NCBI GenBank assembly: GCA_021307325.1
Contig: CP089931.1
Span: 1,760,979 to 1,824,978, forward strand
From: Peptoniphilus sp. GNH
GTDB taxonomy: Bacteria; Bacillota; Clostridia; Tissierellales; Peptoniphilaceae
Length of the DNA: 64,000 nt
Reading direction: 5' to 3'
Part shown: piece after piece, positions 34,724 to 43,860 of the stretch
Numbering within the stretch: the stretch's first letter is position 1
Layout of the letters: each line of letters starts with the position of its first letter
The notes under the pieces: generated by a model
What the model saw: the letters and a program-made list of their open reading frames with translations, nothing else
Told to the model about the DNA's origin: nothing
Database searches by the model: none
Translations under genes and position numbers: made by a program

Positions 34724-35914
34724 TCAGTTGCTTGCGTAGTTGTCAAAGTAGCCTTGGATATATACTATTGGGGTTCCCTTGTCGCCGCTTCCTGATGTCA
34801 AGTCGCTTAGTGAACCGAGAAGGTCTGTCAGGGCTCTTGGAGTTGTGCCTAGGGAGGCTTCTTTGCCGATTAATTCAGCGTCTTTTTCTTCGATTTTTTC
34901 TCTCATGGCTTCAATTGCTTCTTCGCCAGATAGATTTTCTAGTTCGGTGTCTGCAATGTATTTTATTTTTATTTCGTTTGGAGTTCCTTCAAGTCCTTTT
35001 GTATAGGCGGGACTTACTACCGGGTCTGCCAGTTCCCAAATTTTTCCGATTGGGTCTTTGAAGGCTCCGTCGCCATAAATCATTACTTCTATATTTTTGC
35101 CGGAGTAGGCGTTTAGCTTTTCTTGGATGGCATTTACAAAAGTTTGTCCATCTCTTGGAAAGAGCTTGACAGAGTGGTTGCTTGAGATATTTGAACCGAG
35201 AACACCGTATTCTGGGTTGTAGCCTGATCCGTCTACGCTGCGATCTAGAATGCCATCTAGAGTCAAGACTTTTTCTGCGCCTCTGTCTATTAGTTTTCTT
35301 TTTATTTCAAATCTGGTGTGGGTTGAGCAAACTATCACATTTTTGGTGTAGTTGAGGATTTTGCAAGGATCGTTTGAGAAGTGGACTTCTACATTGTCTC
35401 CTGCAATTTCTTTGTATAAGCTTACATAGTCTACACCTGTAAATCTGTGTTTTACTTCTTCACCAAAAATCCTACGGTAGTCTTTTTCTTCGAGAAGATC
35501 TGCGTAGGGATTGATTTTCTTTTCATAAATGATTTCAGGATCCATCAGGTGATTTCCAACTTCATCGCTGGGATAGCTTAGGAGAAGGTGGATTTTCTTG
35601 CCAGTTTGTGCAATGCCTTTTAGAATCATTGAAAATCTGTTTCTGCTAAGGATAGGAAATACGAGTCCAATGCTGTCAGAATTTGCGAATTTTTGGGATA
35701 CATCTTTTTCTATATCCTTTATGTCTGCATAATTTCCTTGAGCTCTGGCGACTAGAGATTCTGTAACACATACTACATCTTTGTCACGCATTTTGATATT
35801 TTCGGATTCGAGAGCCTTTTTAACGCTGTCTACAACAATTTCAACAAGGTCATCACCCTTTTTAACTATTGGTGCTCTGAGCCCTCTTACAACAGTACCT
35901 ACATACCTATTCAT
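34724..35914 (-). CDS. CofE-like protein (coenzyme F420-0:L-glutamate ligase family)
   Basis: 396 residues. The N-terminal half matches the F420-0:gamma-glutamyl ligase fold (Pfam PF01996): VVRGLRAPIVKKGDDL, DKDVVCVTESLVARAQGNYA, and a late segment with YGDGAFKDPIGKIWELADP. In methanogens and actinobacteria CofE adds glutamates to coenzyme F420. No other F420 genes are visible here, and low-GC Gram-positives generally lack F420, so this homologue may glutamylate something else. The gene overlaps the 5-formyl-THF cyclo-ligase gene by eight bases, which hints at folate or another glutamylated cofactor, though this is speculation. RBS AGGAGGATATT. A decayed copy of its tail lies at 32101-32250. 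Confidence 0.8.
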   Translation of the reverse strand: MNRYVGTVVRGLRAPIVKKGDDLVEIVVDSVKKALESENIKMRDKDVVCVTESLVARAQGNYADIKDIEKDVSQKFANSDSIGLVFPILSRNRFSMILKGIAQTGKKIHLLLSYPSDEVGNHLMDPEIIYEKKINPYADLLEEKDYRRIFGEEVKHRFTGVDYVSLYKEIAGDNVEVHFSNDPCKILNYTKNVIVCSTHTRFEIKRKLIDRGAEKVLTLDGILDRSVDGSGYNPEYGVLGSNISSNHSVKLFPRDGQTFVNAIQEKLNAYSGKNIEVMIYGDGAFKDPIGKIWELADPVVSPAYTKGLEGTPNEIKIKYIADTELENLSGEEAIEAMREKIEEKDAELIGKEASLGTTPRALTDLLGSLSDLTSGSGDKGTPIVYIQGYFDNYASN

Positions 35915-36473
35915 AATATCCTCCTATTTTGTAAATAGCCTTGTCAGTGCAAATATAATCAACAGCTATATCATGGTCTTCTTCAAAATTTATATCCTCT
36001 ATTTGAAAATCAAAACAAAGTCCCAAGGATCTTGTTTTGTTTGTTTTCAAAAACTTGTCATAGTAGCCTTTGCCGTAGCCTATTCGATAACCTTTTTTGT
36101 TGAAAAGTAAACCGGGTACTAGGGTAAGGTCTATGGGCAAGGTGTAAGGCGTATTTGAAGAAGGCTCCAAGATGCCAAAGCAACCTTTTTTGAGACTGCT
36201 CAGTTTTTCTATTTGAACTGGGATCATGATGTCTTCGCCTTTTAAAATTTTGGGAACGAGCAAGGTTTTGCCGCTTTTTAAGATTTCTTCTATAAGCTCT
36301 AGGCTCGAAATTTCGCTGCCAAAGGAAATAAAAGAAAAAATAGATTCGGAATCTTTGTACAAATTTGAATCTTTTATAAGCGCAAGGGCTTGCTTTGACC
36401 AAGTCATTTTTTGGGCTTGGCATATAGAATCCCTCAAGGCTTTGTAGTGGGGTCTTAAAATAAATTTATTCAA
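35907..36473 (-). CDS. 5-formyltetrahydrofolate cyclo-ligase
   Basis: 188 residues of the MTHFS/YgfA family. The ATP-binding signature GYRIGYGKGYYDKFL is intact, with VPGLLFNKKGYR preceding it; the N-terminal helix starts near KFILRPHYKALRD. The enzyme converts 5-formyl-THF to 5,10-methenyl-THF using ATP and so returns stored folate to one-carbon metabolism. The start is a TTG at 36471-36473, seven bases after GAGG; an earlier GTG at 36497 lies before that site. It is the first gene of a two-gene unit with the cofE-like gene. Confidence 0.9.
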   Translation of the reverse strand: MNKFILRPHYKALRDSICQAQKMTWSKQALALIKDSNLYKDSESIFSFISFGSEISSLELIEEILKSGKTLLVPKILKGEDIMIPVQIEKLSSLKKGCFGILEPSSNTPYTLPIDLTLVPGLLFNKKGYRIGYGKGYYDKFLKTNKTRSLGLCFDFQIEDINFEEDHDIAVDYICTDKAIYKIGGYYE

Positions 36474-36553
36474 AAACTCACCTCGAAAATAATACACTTA
36501 TTTAGTCTAAACTGCAATAAAAAATTTTAATAAATCTTGAAAAAGTAAGTTTC

Positions 36554-36583
36554 TTGAAGATGAAGCTATCTATATAGTATAAT
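36554..36583 (+). promoter_or_regulatory. Promoter of the ftsEX operon
   Basis: TTGAAG (36554-36559) and TATAAT (36578-36583) with 18-base spacing, about 20 bases upstream of the GTG start of ftsE. Confidence 0.6.
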
Positions 36584-36604
36584 AACGTATCGGAGAGTGA
36601 GAAT

Positions 36605-37288
36605 GTGATAATTTTTGAAAATGTTTATAAAGAATATAAAAATGGTGTCATGGCTCTTTACAATTTGAATTTGGAAGTGCCCAGCGGAGATTTTGTTTAT
36701 CTTATGGGTGCCAGTGGAGCTGGTAAGTCTACACTTTTGAAGCTTTTGATAAGAGAAGAAAAACCAACTAGGGGCAGGATACTTTTGGATGGTGTTGATA
36801 TAACTAAGCTACCTAAGTCTAAGATACACAGGCTTAGAAGAAATATTTCCTTTGTATTCCAAGATTTTAGACTTCTAAAGAGAAAGACCGTCTTTGAAAA
36901 TGTGGCTTATACTTTGGAAACTCAAGGAGCAAGCAAGAGTGAAATTTTAAAGGGAGTAGGCAATGCCTTGGAGCTTGTTGATCTTGTTGGCAAGGAAAGA
37001 GAATATCCAGAAAATTTATCTGGTGGAGAAAATCAAAGGGTGTCGATTGCAAGGGCGATTGCCAATGATGCGCCAGTACTTCTTTGCGATGAGCCGACTG
37101 GCAATTTGGACTCGGATACTGCAGCAGGGATTATGGATGCTCTTGTAAATATAAATAAGTCGGGCAAGACTATAATCATGGCCACACATGCCAAGGATAT
37201 TGTAGATACAATAAAGCAAAGGGTAGTTATTCTTACAGATGGCCACGTATCAAGTGATGTTAGAAAGGAAATACTATGCGATATATAA
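36605..37288 (+). CDS. ftsE: Cell division ATP-binding protein FtsE
   Basis: 227 residues of an ABC ATPase: Walker A GASGAGKST, signature LSGGENQRVSIARA, Walker B VLLCDEPTGNLD, switch His MATHAKD. FtsE works with FtsX at the membrane to activate peptidoglycan hydrolases outside. The start is GTG 36605 with GGAG nine bases before it. It overlaps ftsX by 13 bases, and the M23 hydrolase that FtsEX typically activates is the third gene. Confidence 0.95.
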   Translation: MIIFENVYKEYKNGVMALYNLNLEVPSGDFVYLMGASGAGKSTLLKLLIREEKPTRGRILLDGVDITKLPKSKIHRLRRNISFVFQDFRLLKRKTVFENVAYTLETQGASKSEILKGVGNALELVDLVGKEREYPENLSGGENQRVSIARAIANDAPVLLCDEPTGNLDSDTAAGIMDALVNINKSGKTIIMATHAKDIVDTIKQRVVILTDGHVSSDVRKEILCDI

Positions 37289-38178
37289 GACAACTCAGAA
37301 ATATTTTTGTAGAAGGGCTGAGGGGTATTAGAAGAAATTTGGGCATGGGTCTTGCTTCGGCGTTTTCTATTGCATCCATGCTGGTACTTTTTGGCTTGGT
37401 TCTTTTGACGGTTTTAAATATAAATTCTTCTTTGTTCAAGACCAATACCTTGGTTGACAAGGTGGTATTTTTCATAAAAGAAGATGCCCCAGCCAAGGAT
37501 GTCAACGAATTTATAAAGAGAATTGGCGATGATGACAGTGTTAGAAATATAAGATATATATCTAAAGAAGAGGCTTTGGAATCAATGAAAAAGAAGCTTG
37601 GCCAAGATGCAGATTCTCTAGAAGCACTAAAGGGCGACAATCCTCTTCCACCGTCTATAATTGTGGAATTAAAGGAAATTTCTTCTATAAATGACTTTGT
37701 AGATGCCTTTAGGTCTGATCCCTTAGTCTACAAGACCAACTACCACTATGAGCTTATCAACAAGATGAATAGGATAACAAATGCCATAAAATACGGCGGC
37801 TCATTTATAATAGGTGTGCTTCTTTTGGTTGCGGTTTTGATTATGCACAATACAATCAAGATTGCAGTTTCAAATAGAAAAGAAGAAATTGAAATAATGA
37901 GATATGTCGGAGCTTCTAATGGATATATAAGAGGGCCATTTTTGATTGAGGGCATACTTATAGGGTCTTTTGGGGCCTTGGTGGCATTTTTTATAGCTAT
38001 AATGTCCTATAAAAAGTTCTTTGCCTCAGTTAATTTGAAGTTTTTGTCGATATTGAATATTTCTCTTGCCGATCCGAATATCATAAAAATAGATCTTTTG
38101 ATAATATTTTTGGCTATTGGATTGGGAGTAGGTTATCTGGGCTCTTTGTTCTCGACCAAGAGATTTATTGAAGTCTAG
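37276..38178 (+). CDS. ftsX: Cell division protein FtsX
   Basis: 300 residues. One N-terminal helix (MGLASAFSIASMLVLFGLVLL) leads to an extracellular domain of about 110 residues, where the hydrolase binds, and three C-terminal helices. A cytoplasmic SNRKEEIEIMRYVGAS motif typical of FtsX precedes the third helix. It passes the ATP-driven signal from FtsE to a hydrolase outside. RBS AAAGGAAATACT inside ftsE. Confidence 0.95.
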   Translation: MRYIRQLRNIFVEGLRGIRRNLGMGLASAFSIASMLVLFGLVLLTVLNINSSLFKTNTLVDKVVFFIKEDAPAKDVNEFIKRIGDDDSVRNIRYISKEEALESMKKKLGQDADSLEALKGDNPLPPSIIVELKEISSINDFVDAFRSDPLVYKTNYHYELINKMNRITNAIKYGGSFIIGVLLLVAVLIMHNTIKIAVSNRKEEIEIMRYVGASNGYIRGPFLIEGILIGSFGALVAFFIAIMSYKKFFASVNLKFLSILNISLADPNIIKIDLLIIFLAIGLGVGYLGSLFSTKRFIEV

Positions 38179-38187
38179 GAGGCTTAG

Positions 38188-39372
38188 ATGAAAAAGAAAA
38201 TCTGCTTAATTCTAATGAGTCTTATTCTTGTTTTTGCATCGGTGTTTGCAGAAAGCTCTAAGCAACTTCAAGACAAGAAGGACAAGAAGTCTAAAGAAAA
38301 GGATAAGATTCAGGAACAAATTAGCAAGTCTAAGGATAAGATTAAGGAAAATAAAAAGCTAGTAAACAAGACCAAGGATGAAATAGACGTTCTAGATGGA
38401 AAGATTGCAGAAGTTGGCGAAGCACTTACAAAGATAAATGGAGAAATCGGCAAATTAAATCTTGATATAGAAGCAAATACCAAAGAGCTTAACAAGGCTC
38501 AGGCTAATCTTTCTAAGAAAAGAGAAATTTTTAAGGGAAGAATCCGAGCCATGTATATGAATGGCGATATTAGAAACCTAGAAATTATACTAAGTTCTGA
38601 ATCAATAGAAGATATGTTAACTAACAATGAAATGCTCCAAGCCATAGCTAGAAATGACAAGGAGCTTATAGAATTTGTGACTAAGCAAGTCGACACCATA
38701 AAGACCAAGGAGACAGCTCTTAAAAGAGATATGTCGGTCTTAAAGGATAGACAAAAAGAGCAAAAAAATTTGAAATCTTCTTTAGAGACAACAAATGCTC
38801 AAAAAGCGGCATATATGGCGGAGCTTGAAAAGAACACAGACCTTTTGAGTGCTGAGATAGATAAGTTTAACAAACAATCCAAAGATTTGGAGTCTGAAAT
38901 CAGGAGTCTTACTTCGGAAATTGCAAGAAAGCAAAGAGAAGAGCAAAGTGGCAGAAGTGGCGGAGGACCAGCCCCCCAATTGAGAAATGGAAAGTTGTCT
39001 TGGCCAGTGCCTGGACACACTAGGATATCTTCTCCTTATGGCTATAGAACTCATCCAATCTTAGGCTATACCAAGTTTCACTCAGGAATAGATATCCCAG
39101 CTCCAGCTGGCACACCTATAAAGGCTGCTGCAGACGGAGTTGTCATAACAGCAAAGAGAATGGGGTCTTATGGTAATGTGGTCATGATTGATCACGGAGA
39201 TTGCGTTACTGTCTATGCTCACAATTCAGTCTTGAAGGTGTCAGTCGGACAAAAAGTCAAAAGAGGGGACACTGTTTCTCTTTGTGGCTCGACTGGTTTG
39301 GCAACAGGCTCCCACTTGCATTTTGAAGTGAGAATAAATGGAGCGACACAAAATCCACTTTCTTATGTATGA
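38188..39372 (+). CDS. Secreted coiled-coil M23 peptidoglycan hydrolase (EnvC/PcsB-like partner of FtsEX)
   Basis: 394 residues. A signal peptide is followed by about 230 residues of lysine/glutamate-rich coiled coil, a Gly-Arg-Ser linker (SGRSGGG) and a C-terminal LytM/M23 domain with the zinc ligands FHSGIDIPAP and HLHFEVR plus AHNS. Since all metal residues are present it is probably an active endopeptidase rather than an EnvC-like activator. Its position nine bases after ftsX supports control by FtsEX, with the coiled coil docking on FtsX. Confidence 0.9.
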   Translation: MKKKICLILMSLILVFASVFAESSKQLQDKKDKKSKEKDKIQEQISKSKDKIKENKKLVNKTKDEIDVLDGKIAEVGEALTKINGEIGKLNLDIEANTKELNKAQANLSKKREIFKGRIRAMYMNGDIRNLEIILSSESIEDMLTNNEMLQAIARNDKELIEFVTKQVDTIKTKETALKRDMSVLKDRQKEQKNLKSSLETTNAQKAAYMAELEKNTDLLSAEIDKFNKQSKDLESEIRSLTSEIARKQREEQSGRSGGGPAPQLRNGKLSWPVPGHTRISSPYGYRTHPILGYTKFHSGIDIPAPAGTPIKAAADGVVITAKRMGSYGNVVMIDHGDCVTVYAHNSVLKVSVGQKVKRGDTVSLCGSTGLATGSHLHFEVRINGATQNPLSYV

Positions 39373-39380
39373 GGTAAAGA

Positions 39381-40562
39381 ATGAAAAAAAGACATATAGT
39401 AATTTTTGCAATAATTTTGGTACTTACAAATATTTTGACTGGTGTATCTATTTTTGGATATATTCTAAGTGGAAATTCACTTATAGCAAGAACAGCTAAG
39501 CAAAGAGCCCTAGAAAAATTTGTAAAATCCAAGTACCTTTATGACACCACTGATGAGGATCTTTATATAGGCTCTTTAAAGGGGATAGTAAAGGGATTAA
39601 AGGACCCCTACTCTGAATATTACACGAAAGAAGAATTTGAAAAATTAATGGAAATGACTACAGGAGTGTTTTTTGGAATAGGCGTAGAGGTTACAGCTGG
39701 TTCTGATGGCATGATAACAGTCGTAAGTCCTATAAAGGGTGGCCCGGCAGACAAGATGGGAGTCAAGGCAGGAGACAAGATTATCAAGGTTGAGGGTCAA
39801 GATTTCACGGCTGATGAGCTTCAAGATGCAGTAAAGGTCATGAGAGGTGAAAAGGGAACTCCTGTAAAGGTAACTTTTTACAGACCAGGGGCCAAAGACA
39901 AGGATACTTTTGATTTGAGCATAGTAAGAGATGAGGTTCATACAAAAACTGTTGTCAAGGACAAGATAGATGGCTATGGTTATATAGGTATTAGCAATTT
40001 TGACGAAGGAACTGGCAAGGATTTCTTGGATGCTGTAAAAGAATTGGAAGCTGAAAATGTGAAGGGTTATATCCTCGATTTGAGGGGAAATCCTGGAGGA
40101 ATTGTCCAAGGGGCTGTTGAAGTTTGCAATGTTTTTATAAGAGAAGGCAACATAGTCAGCGCTTCTACCAAAAATGGGACAAGTCTTTTTAACTATGATG
40201 CAAAGCCTGGAGATTTCCATACTGACAAGAATTTAGTGGTTTTGATAAATGGAGCCTCGGCATCTGCTTCTGAGATAGTTTCTGGAGCTTTAAAAGATCA
40301 TGAAAGGGCAACTCTTATTGGCACTAAAACTTTCGGCAAAGGAATTGTGCAACAGACTTTTCCTTTTGGAGATGGAGACGGAATAAAGATTACAACGGCT
40401 CAATATTTCACACCCAAGGGAAAGAATATCCACAAAAAGGGGATCGAACCAGATATAAACTTGCCTTTGCCACAAGACACAAAAGGAATAGGCATAAAAT
40501 TTTACAAGGAAGATTTGCAATTGCAAAAGGCAGTTGAAGTATTAAATAAAAAGATAAAATAA
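39381..40562 (+). CDS. Carboxy-terminal processing protease, S41 family
   Basis: 393 residues with an N-terminal membrane anchor, a PDZ domain (about 95-180, starting GIGVEVTAG) and an S41 protease domain. The catalytic Ser lies in NGASASASEIVSGAL and the Lys in GTKTFGKGIVQQ. CtpA/CtpB-type enzymes clip or degrade envelope proteins from their C-termini. It is eight bases downstream of the M23 hydrolase gene, so it may tune that hydrolase, a pairing known from other bacteria. A terminator follows at once. Confidence 0.93.
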   Translation: MKKRHIVIFAIILVLTNILTGVSIFGYILSGNSLIARTAKQRALEKFVKSKYLYDTTDEDLYIGSLKGIVKGLKDPYSEYYTKEEFEKLMEMTTGVFFGIGVEVTAGSDGMITVVSPIKGGPADKMGVKAGDKIIKVEGQDFTADELQDAVKVMRGEKGTPVKVTFYRPGAKDKDTFDLSIVRDEVHTKTVVKDKIDGYGYIGISNFDEGTGKDFLDAVKELEAENVKGYILDLRGNPGGIVQGAVEVCNVFIREGNIVSASTKNGTSLFNYDAKPGDFHTDKNLVVLINGASASASEIVSGALKDHERATLIGTKTFGKGIVQQTFPFGDGDGIKITTAQYFTPKGKNIHKKGIEPDINLPLPQDTKGIGIKFYKEDLQLQKAVEVLNKKIK

Positions 40563-40587
40563 AAAAAGGGCTTGGGCTCTTTTTTTA
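40561..40587 (+). terminator. Terminator of the ftsEX operon
   Basis: AAAAAGGGC and GCTCTTTTTTT flank a TTGG loop right after the protease stop codon. Confidence 0.8.
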
Positions 40588-40631
40588 TTTATTTTCACAA
40601 AGACTCTAGTATAATTAGTTGTGAGGTATAT

Positions 40632-42131
40632 ATGAAAAATTTATTTAATTTACTAGAAAAATGTTACAGAGAAGATAAAGATAAAATTGCCATACTAGAA
40701 GAAAATGGCAAGATGAGTTATGGGGACTTTTATGAAAAATCCATGATTATAGCAAAAGCTTTGGACAAGCTCAAGCTGGATTTAAAAAAGCCAATCTTGG
40801 TTTTAATAAAAGACGAGGGACTAGACCTTTGTGTTTTTATGGCTATCTTGGCTTTGGGAGGATTTTATGTGCCCATAAGTTCCAAAACTCCCGATGCAAG
40901 GCTTAAAAAAATTTTAGAGGATACAGATTTTGCCGGCATAATTTCTGCTGATGCAAAAGAAAATACCTATATAAATATAGAGGAAGAAATTAGAGATTTG
41001 AAATACGACAAAAATTTCAAACCTCAAAATAGTGCCATAGGCTCAGATCCAGCACTTGGACTTTTCACATCTGGCTCCACAGGCAGACCTAAATTGGTTT
41101 TGAAATCGCATGAGTCCATACTTTCTATGTGCCGCTTTTTCAATGAGGATTTTAATTTTAATGACAATAATATATTTGGCAATCAAGTCAGCTTTGAATT
41201 TGACTCTTCCTTGAAGTCTATCTATCTTTGCCTCTACAATCGGGCGAGCTTGGGCCTAATTCCTACTAAATACTTTTCTTTCCCGAAGAAGATTATAGAC
41301 TTGATAAATGAATTTAATGTAGATACACTTATATGGTCAACATTTGCCCTGCGTTTGATGGAAAATTTTAAAGTGTTTTCCTATAAGAAGATTGAAAAGG
41401 TAAAGCTTGTCATGTTTTCTGGGGAAGTAATTCCTGAAAAGACTATTAGATACTGGATGGAGCATGTAAAAGCAGACTATTACAATGTCTATGCACCGAC
41501 TGAATACTCTTTCAATTGCCTTTATCACAAGATAAAATCTGATGAAAATCTAAATAAGATACCGGCGGGAAAAGAAATCACAGGCTCTAGGGTCTTGATA
41601 TTGGATGAAGAGAATAGACCATGCAAGCTTGGAGAAGAAGGAGATCTCTATTTGGAAGGACCCGGTCTTGCCATGGGTTATTATGGAGATATGGAAAAGA
41701 CAAGGCTTTCTTTTATACAAAATCCTCTAGAGAAAAATTTCCCTCAAATAATTTATAAAACAGGCGACAGAGCTTTGATGGATGAAAATGGAGACGTCTA
41801 TTTCAAAGGCAGAAGGGACAATCAAATTAAGCATCAAGGTTACAGAATAGAGCTTGGAGAAATTGAAAACTCTATAAATTCTCAAAAAGGGGTAAACATT
41901 TGTGGAGTGATTTTTGACAAGGAAAAGGAGAGCTTGATTGCCTTTTATGAGGGAGATATTGAGGCAAAAGAACTCAAAAAAGAATTGAAAATCAAATTGC
42001 CAAGGCATTTTTTCCCCAAGGAAATCATAAGGCTTGAAAAACTTTATCTTAATGCCAATAATAAAGTAGACAGAAATAAATTAAAGGAGATATACAATGA
42101 GCAACTTAGAAAAAATAATTCAAATAATTAA
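40632..42131 (+). CDS. dltA: DltA-like amino acid adenylating ligase
   Basis: About 499 residues of an AMP-forming adenylation enzyme: FTSGSTGRPKLVLKS (A3), YAPTEYSFNCLYH (A5 region), YKTGDRALMD (A7), GRRDNQIKHQGYRIELGEIE (A8, split here by function) and the C-terminal lysine in NNKVDRNKL. In dlt operons it activates D-alanine and loads it on DltC. The amino acid cannot be proved from sequence. ATG 40632 follows GTGAGG; a frame open from 40572 overlaps the upstream terminator. A TATAAT at 40610-40615 is a possible -10. The dltC-like gene begins inside its last 35 bases. Confidence 0.85.
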   Translation: MKNLFNLLEKCYREDKDKIAILEENGKMSYGDFYEKSMIIAKALDKLKLDLKKPILVLIKDEGLDLCVFMAILALGGFYVPISSKTPDARLKKILEDTDFAGIISADAKENTYINIEEEIRDLKYDKNFKPQNSAIGSDPALGLFTSGSTGRPKLVLKSHESILSMCRFFNEDFNFNDNNIFGNQVSFEFDSSLKSIYLCLYNRASLGLIPTKYFSFPKKIIDLINEFNVDTLIWSTFALRLMENFKVFSYKKIEKVKLVMFSGEVIPEKTIRYWMEHVKADYYNVYAPTEYSFNCLYHKIKSDENLNKIPAGKEITGSRVLILDEENRPCKLGEEGDLYLEGPGLAMGYYGDMEKTRLSFIQNPLEKNFPQIIYKTGDRALMDENGDVYFKGRRDNQIKHQGYRIELGEIENSINSQKGVNICGVIFDKEKESLIAFYEGDIEAKELKKELKIKLPRHFFPKEIIRLEKLYLNANNKVDRNKLKEIYNEQLRKNNSNN

Positions 42132-42342
42132 AGAAGTTTCACCAATGGGAGATGAAAACATAGAAGCTGATACAGAGCTTATTGAGTCTGGAATTATAGA
42201 TTCTTTCGATACTGTTTCTCTAATCATGGAATTAAATGACGAATTTGAGATAGAAATTGGGGTTGAAGAAATCCTTCCTGAAAATTTTGAAACTCCTGAA
42301 AAGATATTGGCTCTTGTGGAAGAGTTTTTGGGTGAAAATTAA
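42097..42342 (+). CDS. dltC: DltC-like carrier protein
   Basis: 81 residues, acidic, with the phosphopantetheine attachment motif GIIDSFDTV; Ser36 is the expected carrier serine. It accepts the activated amino acid from the ligase and passes it to the MBOAT protein. It starts within the ligase gene behind AAAGGAGATATACA and ends directly before the MBOAT gene. Confidence 0.9.
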   Translation: MSNLEKIIQIIKEVSPMGDENIEADTELIESGIIDSFDTVSLIMELNDEFEIEIGVEEILPENFETPEKILALVEEFLGEN

Positions 42343-43854
42343 TTGAACTTACAAAGCCCTTGGCTGTGTGGGGGACTTATAATTTTTACAATTCTATATT
42401 ATAGCTTATTTAGAAATTTTCAGTGGCTTTGGACTCTTGTAATTTCATATGCCCTATATTTTTATTTAGAAAAATTTTCTATAATCTATATTTTGCTAAC
42501 AAGCATAAGCATCTACTTTCTATCGTTAAAGATAGAGAATCTTATAGATGAGCTTGGAAAGAAAAAGGGCAAGGCTACATCCAAAAAATACTTGATATTT
42601 GGACTTTTATTGAATTTTGGAATTTTGTTTGGACTCAAATATTTGGGTCTTATAAATTTGCTAAGTGATTTCAAATTTGATTTCAAATCCATAGCTGCTC
42701 CTTTGGGAATATCTTTTTATACTTTTAAGGCTGTGGCCTATCTGGTAGATATCTATAGATCCAAGTACAAGGCCCAGAGGAACTTTTTGAAGTTTGCTTC
42801 ATTTATTGCTTATTTTCCAGCCTTTTTGCAAGGTCCCATAGATAAATATGATGAGCTTTCTAAGACTCTCTATAATAAAAAGAAGTTCAAGTATGAAAAT
42901 CTTTTGAGAGGTCTGATTTTGATTATTTTCGGACTTATGAAAAAGACGGTAGTAGCAGATAGGCTAGTGGGACCAGTTGATAACTTAGTAAAAAACTACA
43001 CATCCTATCAGGGAGCTGTACTTCTTTTTGGCATGTTTGTTTTTGGCATCCAAATATATGCAGATTTTTCTGGGGGCATTGACATGGTGAGAGGATTTTC
43101 TAAAATCCTTGGCATTGAGCTTGCTGAAAACTTTAACAGTCCCTATCTTGCCGATTCTGTTGCAGAGTATTGGAGAAGGTGGCATATGAGCTTGGGAGCT
43201 TTCATGAGAGAGTATGTATTTTATCCCATGAGTCTTTCGAGGTCATTTACAAAAATAAATAAGAAATCTAGAAAGCTACTTGGAGCCAAGTATGGGAAAA
43301 TTGTCACACTCTTGATTTCAACTTTGGTTGTCTATTTTCTTATAGGTGCGTGGCATGGAGCAAGAGCCATATCTCTTTTGTTTGGTATTTTCTACGGAGT
43401 TGTAATCTCTCTTTCGCTCATCTTAGAGAATTTTAGAAAAATGATGGATAAGAAAATAAAAATACCAGAAAATATCAAGTACGCATTCAAAATCATATGG
43501 GTTGTTTTTGTGACTAGCATAGGAAGGTATTTTTCAAAAGCGGATACGCCAGCGCAACTGCGTGATATGCTCTCTTACACAGTCTCTAATTTTTTCGGAA
43601 AAGATTTCTTAGCTCATTTCTATCAAGCTATGGGCATGACGAAGATGGGATATCTCATCTTAATAGCGGCAATTATAATTATGTGTTTTGCGGCTTATTA
43701 CAAGGAAAAGGAAGGCAATTTTTTTGACAAGTTGGAAAGGCTTAGTCCTTTAAACTTTTTTATTTTGATGACATTTGTAATAGGTCTTACAGTAGTTTTC
43801 GGCCTTGTATCGGGCGATGTAAAACAGATGGAATTTGTATATCAAAAGTATTAG
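42343..43854 (+). CDS. dltB: DltB-like membrane-bound O-acyltransferase
   Basis: 503 residues with about eleven membrane segments and the MBOAT signature: EYWRRWHMSLGAFMREYVFYPM and a second conserved histidine in GAWHGARAI. It would move the amino acyl group from the carrier across the membrane to a wall polymer. The start is TTG 42343, directly after the dltC stop, with GGGTGA seven bases upstream. The gene order A-C-B-D differs from the common A-B-C-D. Confidence 0.88.
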   Translation: MNLQSPWLCGGLIIFTILYYSLFRNFQWLWTLVISYALYFYLEKFSIIYILLTSISIYFLSLKIENLIDELGKKKGKATSKKYLIFGLLLNFGILFGLKYLGLINLLSDFKFDFKSIAAPLGISFYTFKAVAYLVDIYRSKYKAQRNFLKFASFIAYFPAFLQGPIDKYDELSKTLYNKKKFKYENLLRGLILIIFGLMKKTVVADRLVGPVDNLVKNYTSYQGAVLLFGMFVFGIQIYADFSGGIDMVRGFSKILGIELAENFNSPYLADSVAEYWRRWHMSLGAFMREYVFYPMSLSRSFTKINKKSRKLLGAKYGKIVTLLISTLVVYFLIGAWHGARAISLLFGIFYGVVISLSLILENFRKMMDKKIKIPENIKYAFKIIWVVFVTSIGRYFSKADTPAQLRDMLSYTVSNFFGKDFLAHFYQAMGMTKMGYLILIAAIIIMCFAAYYKEKEGNFFDKLERLSPLNFFILMTFVIGLTVVFGLVSGDVKQMEFVYQKY

Positions 43855-43860
43855 GTGAAT

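Noticed and set aside
39645-40220. Antisense frame of 191 codons inside the S41 protease gene
   Set aside because: The plus-strand protease has intact catalytic motifs through this region; the antisense protein looks random and lacks a start signal.
40588-40631. A DltX-like small gene ahead of dltA
   Set aside because: The space between the terminator and dltA is too short, and no small membrane peptide is encoded there.
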